Source of the DNA: CAKZNE01 sp964485405
Lineage (GTDB): Bacteria; Bacteroidota; Bacteroidia; Flavobacteriales; Schleiferiaceae
DNA length: 64,000 nt
Assembly (NCBI GenBank): GCA_964485405.1
Contig: CAZAJG010000013.1
Span: 30,282-94,281 of the forward strand
Reading direction: 5' to 3'
In this document: positions 55,901 to 63,980 of the stretch, piece by piece
How positions within the stretch are numbered: the first letter of the stretch is position 1
Layout: each line of letters begins with the position of its first letter
Program-made: the position numbers and the translations under genes
The notes under the pieces: generated by a model
The model's input: only the letters and a program-made list of their open reading frames with translations
Database searches by the model: none
What the model was told of the DNA's origin: nothing

Positions 55901-57295
55901 TTAATACCCCAATATTTTGAGCATACTCTTATAACTCTGCTCTTTTCCGAACAAACGCGTACTGATGTTTCTCTCCTCATCTTTATCTATAACTACATGT
56001 TTGGCGGCAGGAATCAGGCAATGTTGAATACCACCATAGCCCCCTAAACTTTCTTGATAAGCTCCAGAGTTAAAAAAGCCAACCACCAACTTATCCTCTG
56101 TATCATACTGAGGCAGATATATGGCGTTGGAGTGCTGCTCGCTATTGTAGTAGTCATCACTGTCGCAGGTTAAGCCACCCAGCAATACCCTTTCATAAGT
56201 TTTATCCCACCTGTTGGCAGCCAACATGATAAAACGCTTGCTGATGGCCCACGAATCGGGTAAGGCCGTCATAAAAGAGCCATCTATCATATTCCAGTTT
56301 TCACGATCGTTTTGCTTCTTCTGATCAATAATGGAAAAAAAGGTAGCCCCACTTTCACCCACTGTATACGAGCCAAATTCTGTGAAAATATGCGGTTCTT
56401 CCACCCCAAGATTGTTACACATTTGCTTAATCTGAGAAATAATCTCCTCGGTCATATAATCGTAATCGTACGAAAAAGCTAAAGAGTTTTTAATCGGAAA
56501 CCCCCCTCCAATGTTAAGCGAATCTAAAGTAGGACACACCTTTTTGAGCTCGGCATATAGGTTTACACATTTAAACAGCTCATTCCAATAATAGGCGGTA
56601 TCGTTGATTCCTGTATTGATGAAAAAGTGAAGCATTTTCAACTCAAAACGTGGATCGTTGTGAATTTTCTCCTTGTAGAGTGGAACGATATCCTTGTAGC
56701 CTATTCCTAAACGAGAGGTATAAAACTCAAACTTAGGCTCCTCTTCAGAGGCGATTCGCATACCCAACTGAATTGGTTTACCCTTCACCCCCTCTAGGTA
56801 ATCGAGTTCGTTTCGATTGTCAATAATGGGAATAAGGTTGTTAAATCCAGATTGTAAGAGTCTGGAAATATTCTCTAAATAGGTTGGTTTTTTAAACCCA
56901 TTGCAAATCACAAACTGATCTTTTGAAATCTTTCCTTGTTCATGAAGAGACTCCACTATATTTAAATCAAAGGCACTGGATGTTTCTATATGGATCTCGT
57001 TTTTTAACGCCTCTTCTATCACAAAAGAAAAGTGAGAACTCTTTGTACAGTAGCAATAGTGGTAGTCTCCTTGATAATCAACTTTAGCCATGGCTACATT
57101 AAACATGCGTTTTGCCTTTTGGATTTGTTCACTAATTTTTGGGAGGTAGGTTACTTTTAAGGGTGTACCGTATTGTTTAATCAGTTCCATAATATGAACT
57201 CCATTCCAAACCAAGTTGTAGTCAGGGGTTACCTCAAATTCGGATTGAGGCCATTCAAAAGTTTGATCTACAAGATCCACGTATTTATTGCGCAT
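55901..57295 (-). CDS. speA: Biosynthetic arginine decarboxylase (short Bacteroidota type)
   Basis: A 464-residue PLP enzyme of the alanine-racemase-fold decarboxylases. K85 in YCTKSSHFS is the likely PLP lysine; SLNIGGGFPIKNS is the glycine-rich phosphate loop, and TEFGSYTVGESG stands where the family has an EPG motif. LTCDSDDYY near the C-terminus holds the active-site Cys. It lacks the insertions of the E. coli enzyme (about 650 residues), as is usual in this phylum. It makes agmatine, the likely substrate of the ureohydrolase at 48743-49777. Confidence 0.92.
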   Translation of the reverse strand: MRNKYVDLVDQTFEWPQSEFEVTPDYNLVWNGVHIMELIKQYGTPLKVTYLPKISEQIQKAKRMFNVAMAKVDYQGDYHYCYCTKSSHFSFVIEEALKNEIHIETSSAFDLNIVESLHEQGKISKDQFVICNGFKKPTYLENISRLLQSGFNNLIPIIDNRNELDYLEGVKGKPIQLGMRIASEEEPKFEFYTSRLGIGYKDIVPLYKEKIHNDPRFELKMLHFFINTGINDTAYYWNELFKCVNLYAELKKVCPTLDSLNIGGGFPIKNSLAFSYDYDYMTEEIISQIKQMCNNLGVEEPHIFTEFGSYTVGESGATFFSIIDQKKQNDRENWNMIDGSFMTALPDSWAISKRFIMLAANRWDKTYERVLLGGLTCDSDDYYNSEQHSNAIYLPQYDTEDKLVVGFFNSGAYQESLGGYGGIQHCLIPAAKHVVIDKDEERNISTRLFGKEQSYKSMLKILGY

Positions 57296-57389
57296 AAGTC
57301 TAATCCAAGTAAGTTACTTGAGCAAATTTATAGGAATGTAAGTGAGTTAAATCTGTTTTCTTCTAATTTTACCTACAAACCCATTTGCA

Positions 57390-57842
57390 ATGATGATCCG
57401 CAAAGCTGTTAAACAGGATGTTCCTTTTATCGTTAAACTCTTAGCCAATGATGAACTGGGTAAACAAAGAGAAGATTACCGCCAACCTCTACCCCAAACC
57501 TACTACACCGCTTTTGGTAGGGTTCATCAAGACTCCAACCAGGAACTGATGGTGCTGGTAAGCGAGAGTGACGTTGTGATTGGCACTCTTCAGCTTTCTC
57601 TTATCCCTTATTTGACTTACCAAGGTGGTATTCGTGCACAAATTGAAGCGGTACGTATACATTCCGATTATAGAGGGCAAGGTTTGGGTGAAAAACTCTT
57701 TACATGGGCCATAAATAGAGCCAAAGAAAGAGGAGCGCATCTAGTTCAGCTCACTACGGATAAGCAACGACCAGAAGCGGTTTCCTTTTATAAAAAGTTA
57801 GGCTTCCAAGCAACCCACGAGGGGATGAAACTTAAATTTTAG
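57390..57842 (+). CDS. GNAT family N-acetyltransferase
   Basis: A 150-residue protein. IEAVRIHSDYRGQGLGEKLFTWAINRAKERG (about residues 86-116) is motif A with the RGQGLG acetyl-CoA loop, and PEAVSFYKKLGFQATHEGMKLKF is motif B with the closing strand. The length is that of a single-domain GNAT. Two ATG codons stand in tandem at 57390 and 57393. Substrate unknown. Confidence 0.92.
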   Translation: MMIRKAVKQDVPFIVKLLANDELGKQREDYRQPLPQTYYTAFGRVHQDSNQELMVLVSESDVVIGTLQLSLIPYLTYQGGIRAQIEAVRIHSDYRGQGLGEKLFTWAINRAKERGAHLVQLTTDKQRPEAVSFYKKLGFQATHEGMKLKF

Positions 57843-57952
57843 TCCGCTGAAAACCTACTACTAAAGTAGGATCAACGCATTTGGAACTTAAGTATGAGTC
57901 TTAAAAGGGTGCTTCCTCATAGTTTCGATGCGAAATGCAAAACATATAGAAC

Positions 57953-58405
57953 ATGAATTGGAAAAAAGGAAGAGGCAAGCTTGGTGTTTTTCAACCTTTA
58001 TTGGGAAAATGGATTACCAATGAAGGTGGTAATTCACAGAGTAACCCACAATGCATCCGCACTTTTAAAAGTGTATTAAACCATAAATACATTGAGCTAA
58101 AAGCAGAGTGGCAATTAACCGGTTCGGTGTATGAAGACATCACCTTTATAGGCGTAAATAGCGATAAAGACATCTCTTTTTGGAGCTTTACCTCCTACGG
58201 TAAAGAATCAAAAGGGACCATTGCAGATGTAAGTGATATACATCCTGAAGCCATTGGCTTTGAAGCGATGATGCCTGCTGGTTTAGCGCGTCAAGCCTAC
58301 TGGCCAGATGAGGAAAACGGCTTTCATTGGGCAGTAGAATCCAAAAATAAAAAGGGCTGGAATCGATTTGTGCATCATCATTATACAGCATATCAAGCCA
58401 AATAA
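57953..58405 (+). CDS. Conserved hypothetical protein, small beta-barrel type
   Basis: A 150-residue cytoplasmic protein. It begins with a strand pattern FQPLLGKWITNEGG and continues CIRTFKSVLNHKYIELKAEW, then YEDITFIGVNSDKDISFWSF, reminiscent of DUF1579 or fatty-acid-binding-like barrels that start with a GxW motif. No catalytic motif is visible. The gene stands alone, with 110 bp before it. Confidence 0.7.
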   Translation: MNWKKGRGKLGVFQPLLGKWITNEGGNSQSNPQCIRTFKSVLNHKYIELKAEWQLTGSVYEDITFIGVNSDKDISFWSFTSYGKESKGTIADVSDIHPEAIGFEAMMPAGLARQAYWPDEENGFHWAVESKNKKGWNRFVHHHYTAYQAK

Positions 58406-58477
58406 TTTTGCGTTTCAAATAAGGCTATTGACACATAGTTGTCACACACCACCTCTTTATTTGCGAAAAACAAACGG

Positions 58478-59113
58478 ATGGAAAGCGTATTGAATCACCT
58501 TTCTTCTGCTTTAGGTAGGAGAGATGAAGTTCCCAACCAAGAGCTTGCTCAAAACTTGGTAAAAACCAGAAATGAGGCCGGCATCAAAGAATTGGTTGAA
58601 AATCTGAATCATGCTAAAAAAGCGATTCAACAAGATTGCATTAAAACGCTTTATGAAGTGGGTGCTTTGCAACCAGATCTAATTGCTCCTTACGCTACGA
58701 CTTTTATTAAACTACTAAGCAGCACAAACAATCGCTTGCAATGGGGAGCTATGACCACTATACAAACCATCAGCCACCTTAAGCCAGAAGAAATTTATCA
58801 AGCTTTACCAAAAATTTTAGAAGTTGCCGATAAAGGCTCTGTAATCACTAAAGATCAATCGGTTAGTATTCTCATCAAACTCTGTTCTTTTGAAAACTAC
58901 TTGCCTTTGTGCTTTCCTTTGCTGAAAGAGCAGATTTTAAAAAGCCTCCCCAATCAGTTACCCATGTATGCGGAACGCGCCTTGGAAATAGTAAATGCCG
59001 AAAACAAACTGGAGTTTATCAAAACTTTAGAAGCGCGTCTCAACGATTTAGAAAAAGAAAGCAAAAAGAAACGATTGGAAAAAGTGATCCGCAAGGCACA
59101 TAATTTTGGATGA
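58478..59113 (+). CDS. HEAT-repeat-like helical protein
   Basis: A 211-residue protein; I use the ATG at 58478 (MESVLNHLSSALGRRDEVPN), since the longer frame begins with a TTG and adds an unrelated 13 residues. The sequence is all-helical with HEAT/ARM-like units (AIQQDCIKTLYEVGALQPDLIAPYA, then NRLQWGAMTTIQTISHL). It probably binds a partner protein. A Lys/Glu-rich helix closes it. Partner unknown. Confidence 0.75.
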   Translation: MESVLNHLSSALGRRDEVPNQELAQNLVKTRNEAGIKELVENLNHAKKAIQQDCIKTLYEVGALQPDLIAPYATTFIKLLSSTNNRLQWGAMTTIQTISHLKPEEIYQALPKILEVADKGSVITKDQSVSILIKLCSFENYLPLCFPLLKEQILKSLPNQLPMYAERALEIVNAENKLEFIKTLEARLNDLEKESKKKRLEKVIRKAHNFG

Positions 59114-59251
59114 AGGACAAAGTCTAAACCCTTTCATTGGAATGGAATACTTCCTACTTTTGAACTGGTTTAGGTGTATTTGTTAAAAGTGTAAAATTCA
59201 TTTTTATGGAACAAGTTGTTCACCAATGACCTCTTTTGAAAAAATGTATGT

Positions 59252-59965
59252 ATGAAAATCACTTTTAACCTTCTTTTTCTAGCGCTTACCTCTTTATCCA
59301 TCCACGCCCAGCAAATACAGGATAATCAAGTAGTGTCTCATCAAATAAACCCAAAAGAGGGAAACCTTCACTTCTACTGGAAAAATCCAACAGGTGAAAC
59401 CTATGGAAGCCTAGGAAACCTACAAAAACAGTTGAAAACAGAGGGTGAAACTTTACGCTTTGCTATGAACGGAGGTATGTATTTAAAAGATCGTTCGCCT
59501 CAAGGTTTGTATATCCAAAATGGAGAAACTTTATCTGAGATTAATACTGTACCATCTGCTTACGGGAACTTCTATTTGCAGCCAAACGGCATTTTCTACC
59601 TGACTAAAAACAAAGAAGCAGTTGTTTGTAAAACGACAGATTTTAGCCTAAGCAGAGAAGTAGATTTTGCCACTCAATCTGGACCTTTATTGGTGATCGA
59701 TGGAAAGATTCATCCAAAATTTACCCAAGGTTCTAAAAATGTACATATCAGAAATGGGGTGGGTATTTTACCCAACGGAAATGTCCTTTTTGCCATGTCC
59801 AAAAACACCATCAACCTCTATGATTTTGCCACCTACTTTAAAGAGCGAGGTTGCTCTTATGCATTGTATTTAGATGGTTTTGTTTCACGTACGTATTTGC
59901 CTTCAGCCGAATGGGAGCAACTGGATGGCAATTTTGGCGTAATTATCGGAGAAATTGCGCCTTAA
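59252..59965 (+). CDS. Secreted phosphodiester glycosidase family protein (NAGPA/DUF2233)
   Basis: A 237-residue protein with a signal peptide (FNLLFLALTSLSIHAQ). The NAGPA-type core is visible: LRFAMNGGMYLKDRSPQGLYI (about 68-88), ATQSGPLLVIDGKIH, RNGVGILPNGNVLFAMS and ALYLDGFVSRTYLP. The family includes the human uncovering enzyme and bacterial enzymes that remove sugar phosphodiesters. Length fits the minimal catalytic domain. Substrate not known. Confidence 0.9.
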   Translation: MKITFNLLFLALTSLSIHAQQIQDNQVVSHQINPKEGNLHFYWKNPTGETYGSLGNLQKQLKTEGETLRFAMNGGMYLKDRSPQGLYIQNGETLSEINTVPSAYGNFYLQPNGIFYLTKNKEAVVCKTTDFSLSREVDFATQSGPLLVIDGKIHPKFTQGSKNVHIRNGVGILPNGNVLFAMSKNTINLYDFATYFKERGCSYALYLDGFVSRTYLPSAEWEQLDGNFGVIIGEIAP

Positions 59966-59992
59966 ACCTTGCTTTTTCTATATTGAGCCATT

Positions 59993-60562
59993 ATGATGCC
60001 TACTGAACCTATTTCCATAAAAACCGAGCGCCTTGTGCTGCGCTCTGTGCATCCAGATGATGCTGCAGACATGTATGCGTATCGATCCAAGCCTGAGGTA
60101 AATCAATACCTTGGATTTAAACCAGATTCTTTGGAGCATATGCGTGAATTCATTACACACAAAATTGCACCAACAATCAATCAAGTTAATACTTGGCATC
60201 AATTTGCGATGGTACATACCCAAACGAATACGGTTATTGGAGATATTGGTCTCCACTTTTTTGATGCCGAGGGTCATCAAATGGAAGTGGGCTATACGCT
60301 AAGCGATGCGCACCGAGGAAAAGGTTATGCTACAGAAGCTCTTTCTGCTGCAATTAACTTCCTATTTAACCAACTTGGTAAAAGACGAATTACCGCTTCC
60401 ATTGATCCAGAAAACCTGCCTTCACTTGCTTTAGTTGAAAGGCTTGGTTTTAGAAAAGAAGCGCATTTTAGAGAAAGCCTGTTTATGGATGGAAAATGGG
60501 TAGATGATGTAATTTATGCCATGTTGAAAAGCGATTGGTTGAGACTGCATTCTGAGAAATAG
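59993..60562 (+). CDS. GNAT acetyltransferase, RimJ/RimL type
   Basis: A 189-residue protein beginning ISIKTERLVLRSVHPDDAAD, the typical opening of this subgroup. MEVGYTLSDAHRGKGYATEA is the acetyl-CoA-binding loop and NLPSLALVERLGFRKEAHFRES is motif B, where NxxS is typical of RimJ/RimL. It acetylates a protein N-terminus or small amine; the target is not known. The gene stands 27 bp after the glycosidase. Confidence 0.92.
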   Translation: MMPTEPISIKTERLVLRSVHPDDAADMYAYRSKPEVNQYLGFKPDSLEHMREFITHKIAPTINQVNTWHQFAMVHTQTNTVIGDIGLHFFDAEGHQMEVGYTLSDAHRGKGYATEALSAAINFLFNQLGKRRITASIDPENLPSLALVERLGFRKEAHFRESLFMDGKWVDDVIYAMLKSDWLRLHSEK

Positions 60563-60667
60563 CCTCGTAATTACCTCCATCAGGCTTTTCAGCATAGCGT
60601 AAATTTTAGCCTCCTGACAAACCCTTGTCACCGTAAATCATGAAATTTGTATCCGCAAATTCAGCCT

Positions 60668-61036
60668 ATGGCCCAAACAGACGAATTTTACTTAAAGAAA
60701 GAAGAACCCAGCAAAAGCTGTTTGCTCGCCCTTCGTCATATTTTACTGGAACTGGATGAGGCCGTAACGGAAACCACAAAATATGGAATGCCTTGTTTCT
60801 GCTTCCAGAGTAAAATGTTTTGCTATTTGTGGACCGATAAAAAAACGTTACACCCCTATCTTCTTTTTGTAGAAGGAAAGCACTTAGATCACCCTCAACT
60901 GGAACAAGGAGCCCGATCTAGAATGAAGATATTTAGGATAAACCCCTCAGAAGATATCCCTTATGAAACCCTTACCGGCTTGTTAAACCAAGCTTTAGAC
61001 TTATACCGAAGTGGAACCCTCAAAATTTCTAACTAA
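60668..61036 (+). CDS. DUF1801 (YdhG-like) domain protein
   Basis: A 122-residue protein; the ATG at 60668 (MAQTDEFYLKKEEPSKSCL) matches the usual start, while the longer frame adds seven residues. TETTKYGMPCFCFQSKMFCYLW is the DUF1801 signature (xxxYGxPxF). The family resembles frataxin/YdhG folds and has been linked loosely to iron handling; nothing specific can be said. It lies 12 bp before the ClbS/DfsB gene. Confidence 0.82.
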   Translation: MAQTDEFYLKKEEPSKSCLLALRHILLELDEAVTETTKYGMPCFCFQSKMFCYLWTDKKTLHPYLLFVEGKHLDHPQLEQGARSRMKIFRINPSEDIPYETLTGLLNQALDLYRSGTLKISN

Positions 61037-61048
61037 AATCTACTCAAA

Positions 61049-61558
61049 ATGCCAAGACCTACCAATAAAGAACAGCTTTTAGAACAAAGTAATTCGCACT
61101 ATCAACGCTTAAACGATTACCTCTCCAAGTACTCTCCCGAGCAAATGGAAATGAATTTCCCAAAGGAGGTTTTGTATCAAAATGTGAGGGATGTATTGGC
61201 GCACCTGCACCATTGGCATAAAATGCTATTGGAATGGTATGCGGTGGGCGCCACTGGTGCAAAACCGGATATGCCAGCTAAAGGCTACAGCTGGAAAATG
61301 ACGCCTGAACTGAATCGTCACATTCAAAAAATGTACAGCAACACGCCTTTAGAGGAAGCTCAAAAGCTCCTCCAAGAATCCCATAAAAACACGCAAAGCG
61401 TGATTCAAAAACACAGTAATGATGAGCTGTTTACTAAAAAACGACTTCCTTGGACAGGTTCAACTTCTGTAGGTGCATACTTTGTTTCCGCCTGCTCCAG
61501 CCATTACCAATGGGCTTTAAAATATTTAAAGAAGAATGGTCATACGCCTAAAGTTTAG
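61049..61558 (+). CDS. ClbS/DfsB family four-helix bundle protein
   Basis: A 169-residue protein beginning MPRPTNKEQLLEQSNSHYQR. The ClbS/DfsB pattern is complete: NVRDVLAHLHHWHKMLLEWY, AKGYSWKMTPELNRHI, and LPWTGSTSVGAYFVSACSSHY near the end. The family is DinB-like; ClbS protects colibactin producers from their own genotoxin. No biosynthetic cluster is in the window, so a general or unknown hydrolase or resistance role is likely. Confidence 0.9.
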   Translation: MPRPTNKEQLLEQSNSHYQRLNDYLSKYSPEQMEMNFPKEVLYQNVRDVLAHLHHWHKMLLEWYAVGATGAKPDMPAKGYSWKMTPELNRHIQKMYSNTPLEEAQKLLQESHKNTQSVIQKHSNDELFTKKRLPWTGSTSVGAYFVSACSSHYQWALKYLKKNGHTPKV

Positions 61559-61605
61559 CTTTATCTTGCTAAGTGAATTTATGTACGCTGATAAAATCTA
61601 AACCT

Positions 61606-62136
61606 ATGAAATTGAATCGCTATCTCCTTTCCGCCTTATTCTCTGTGACTACTCTTTTGGGCTTTGCTCAAACCAATGAGTGGAAAACATACACTTCTGA
61701 TAAATGGCATTATAAAGCCGATTTTCCAGGCTCTCCAGAAGAGACCTCGCAAAATGTTCCTTCTGGTGTTGGTGACTTGACTATGGATATGGCTATGCTT
61801 GAAGGGGAAGAATCGGTTATGATGACCAATGTTACGGTGTATCCTCAAGAGCTTATGACGCAAATGAGTGGGGGTGGGATAGATGAATTTTTTAATGGAA
61901 TGATTAACGGTGCTGCCAAAAGTGTAGGCGGAAAAGTACTTTCAACTGAAAACATTAAATACCACGAATATGAAGGTAGAGAAGCGCGTATTACTGCTTT
62001 TGATGGTGCCGTTTTATTGATTATGCATGCTTACTCTGTAGACAATACCGTATATATCCTTCAAGTAATGTATCCCATTGAAGATATTGATGAAGAAACC
62101 ATGAAGCGGTTTTTTGATTCTTTTGAAATTTTTTAA
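61606..62136 (+). CDS. Secreted protein of unknown function
   Basis: A 176-residue protein; the ATG at 61606 opens a signal peptide (LNRYLLSALFSVTTLLGFAQ), which the longer frame would bury. The mature part opens WKTYTSDKWHYKADFPGSPE, a pattern seen in many bacterial secreted beta-sandwich proteins (PsbP/Mog1-like), followed by an N-terminal strand set and a C-terminal DEETMKRFFDSFEIF helix. No catalytic motif. Stand-alone gene. Confidence 0.72.
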   Translation: MKLNRYLLSALFSVTTLLGFAQTNEWKTYTSDKWHYKADFPGSPEETSQNVPSGVGDLTMDMAMLEGEESVMMTNVTVYPQELMTQMSGGGIDEFFNGMINGAAKSVGGKVLSTENIKYHEYEGREARITAFDGAVLLIMHAYSVDNTVYILQVMYPIEDIDEETMKRFFDSFEIF

Positions 62137-62206
62137 AAAATACAGACATCATCCTCAGCTAAATTTTCAATAAAAGGAGGTTTTTTTGAAAAAGTCTTCT
62201 AATTTC

Positions 62207-62238
62207 TTGCGCGTTAGATAAAGATTTAACTATGTTTG
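62207..62238 (+). promoter_or_regulatory. Bacteroidota-type promoter of the Rrf2 gene
   Basis: TTGC (62207-62210), 20 nt, then TATGTTTG (62231-62238), a good TAnnTTTG box. The predicted start lies about 20 nt before the ATG at 62264. An Rrf2 regulator may act on its own promoter, but I see no clear operator repeat. Confidence 0.6.
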
Positions 62239-62263
62239 TAACTAAATATAATCAATATATAGT

Positions 62264-62689
62264 ATGGGTTATTCGTTGTCTTTTTCCAAAGCTATTCTAG
62301 TGGTAATCTTTGTTGCTGATAAAATCAGACAAGGGCAATTTGAATTCCTATCTACTAAAATGATTTCCGAAACCTTAAATATTCCGAAACCTACCTTAGT
62401 TAAAATTCTTCAAGGACTCACCAATGCTGGTATAATTGAAACCAAAGAGGGAAAGCAAGGTGGTATTCGCCTTATGAAAAAGCCTGAAAAGGTGAGCGTA
62501 CTCGATATATTGCGCGCTACGGAAGTAAAGCCCTTATTTCAAACCTCTTTTAACATTATGGCCGAAGGCAAAAGACCAGATAATGCACAAAAATCGGTAA
62601 CTGATCTGCTGAAAAATGCTGAAAAAAGTATGCAATCCGAGCTTGCACAAAAGAGCATCGGTGAGATTCTGGAAGATATGAATCAGTAA
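62264..62689 (+). CDS. Rrf2 family transcriptional regulator without cysteines
   Basis: A 141-residue winged-helix protein. FLSTKMISETLNIPKPTLVKILQGL is the recognition region, GIIETKEGKQGGIRLMKKPE is the wing, and VLDILRATE follows as in Rrf2 proteins. The protein has no cysteine at all, so it cannot bind an Fe-S cluster through the three Cys used by IscR or NsrR. It probably responds to another signal. The beta-barrel gene follows after 56 bp on the same strand. Confidence 0.9.
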   Translation: MGYSLSFSKAILVVIFVADKIRQGQFEFLSTKMISETLNIPKPTLVKILQGLTNAGIIETKEGKQGGIRLMKKPEKVSVLDILRATEVKPLFQTSFNIMAEGKRPDNAQKSVTDLLKNAEKSMQSELAQKSIGEILEDMNQ

Positions 62690-62745
62690 ATTTTTTTAAC
62701 CATAACTATATATAATAAATATTAAGTATACTCATTTAAACAATT

Positions 62746-63342
62746 ATGAAAACAACAGCAATTGTAATTTCGACTTTCTTATTTCTATGTTTTACAGCAC
62801 CTCTTCGCGCTCAAGACCCAAGCACAAAAAACAATAAAGCTCGATACTCCATCGAAATAGATCCGGCCACTTTCCTTTTTAGCGGTTATGGTGTGCATTT
62901 CAGGATTCAACCTAAAAACTGCAGTCATTTACTTTTGGGTGCTGGCGCCTATGCCATGGACATGCCCGATCCTCTCGTGAAAATGAATGCCAATAACAAA
63001 GACAAAGGTTGGAGCTCTCGACTGAATCAAGGTTATGGTCTATTTGCAGAACATCATTTTACCGAGGTCAACAAAGGCTGGTTTATAGGTTCGCAGCTTG
63101 GCATTCAGGAGTATAAAATTGAAAATTCTCAGGTTCCTGCTAACAATACTTACACCAACCTTCTCCTCATGCTCCAGGGTGGATATAGTTGGTCTATTTT
63201 AAAGTCCGATTTTTACATTAAACCCTGGGCAGGATTTGGCTACACCACTCAAATTTCAGGAAGCAATCGTTTAGGCACTCAAGAATACGACATTGCTCCG
63301 GTAGCTTTATTTGCCACATTGCATTTAGGCTATACCTTCTAG
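62746..63342 (+). CDS. Outer-membrane beta-barrel-like secreted protein
   Basis: A 198-residue protein with signal peptide (AIVISTFLFLCFTAPLRAQ). The mature part alternates hydrophobic and polar residues in strands separated by Gly/Asn turns (FLFSGYGVHFRI, HLLLGAGAYAMDM) and ends with a strand closing on Phe (ALFATLHLGYTF), the usual last residue of an outer-membrane barrel. About eight strands fit. It may be controlled by the Rrf2 regulator before it. Transported compound unknown. Confidence 0.72.
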   Translation: MKTTAIVISTFLFLCFTAPLRAQDPSTKNNKARYSIEIDPATFLFSGYGVHFRIQPKNCSHLLLGAGAYAMDMPDPLVKMNANNKDKGWSSRLNQGYGLFAEHHFTEVNKGWFIGSQLGIQEYKIENSQVPANNTYTNLLLMLQGGYSWSILKSDFYIKPWAGFGYTTQISGSNRLGTQEYDIAPVALFATLHLGYTF

Positions 63343-63358
63343 TTTCCATCCCATTTTT

Positions 63359-63404
63359 AGCATACGCAAGGAAAAAGAATGCGCGCTCCTTGCGTATGCT
63401 TTTC
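63359..63404 (+). terminator. Strong hairpin terminator after the barrel gene
   Basis: AGCATACGCAAGGA and TCCTTGCGTATGCT are perfect complements of 14 bp around a 14-nt loop, followed by TTTC. It lies 16 bp beyond the stop of the barrel gene. Confidence 0.85.
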
Positions 63405-63447
63405 TAAACCCCGAATTAAGTTTATCTTCAACTTTTAAAACCAAAAA

Positions 63448-63771
63448 ATGAGAGAAAAAGGAGATAAGCTCACACCACAATCGGTAATTGCTGACACAGA
63501 GCTGGTGGAAAAACTACAAGCTATCGAAGGTGTTTCCACCAAAAAAATGTTTGGCGGCCATGGTATTTTTCACAACAGTAAAATGTTTGGCCTCATTGAC
63601 TCCAAAGGCATTAGCTTTTTAAAAGCCGATGAAACCCATAAACCCGATTATTTGGCGAAAGGATCCCATCAACACAGCCGAATGCCCTACTATTCTATAC
63701 CGGATGATGTTTTGCTTAACGATGATGAACTGGTAAAATGGGTGGAAAAGTCTATGGCGCTTTCTAAGTAA
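63448..63771 (+). CDS. TfoX/Sxy N-terminal domain protein
   Basis: A 107-residue protein containing only the TfoX N-terminal domain: VSTKKMFGGHGIFHNSKMFGLI (about 30-51) and HSRMPYYSIPDDVL later. TfoX/Sxy controls competence genes in gamma-proteobacteria, but single-domain versions are widespread in Bacteroidota and their job is not known. It is the last gene before the repeats at the right edge. Confidence 0.88.
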   Translation: MREKGDKLTPQSVIADTELVEKLQAIEGVSTKKMFGGHGIFHNSKMFGLIDSKGISFLKADETHKPDYLAKGSHQHSRMPYYSIPDDVLLNDDELVKWVEKSMALSK

Positions 63772-63780
63772 AACGGATTG

Positions 63781-63980
63781 GGAACCGCAGAATGTCGAAC
63801 AGATGAATTTTGAATTTCGAAGGACATAAACAATCACTTCAACATTCGGCATTCAACACTCGTTATTCGTTATTCAAAAACACGGAAACAAAATAGAGAA
63901 CCGCAGAACTCCGAACAGAAGAACACCGAATTTCGAAGTTCACAACCACCACTTCAACATTCGATATTCGTTATTCAAAA
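63781..63980 (+). repeat. Two tandem copies of an imperfect inverted-repeat element
   Basis: Copy A (about 63781-63880) and copy B (about 63899-63980) share GAACCGCAGAA, CGAACAGA, GAATTTCGAAG, a spacer, ACTTCAACATTCG and CGTTATTCAAAA. Within a copy CGAATTTCGAAGT and ACTTCAACATTCG can pair at 11 of 13 positions, so each could form a hairpin. Copy A has an extra ATTC/TTATTC unit in its right arm. A degenerate copy lies at 4413-4459. The array may continue beyond the window. No coding frame. Confidence 0.65.

Noticed and set aside
61049..61558. Colibactin-type self-resistance system
   Set aside because: ClbS/DfsB family proteins are widespread; no polyketide or peptide synthase gene is in the window.
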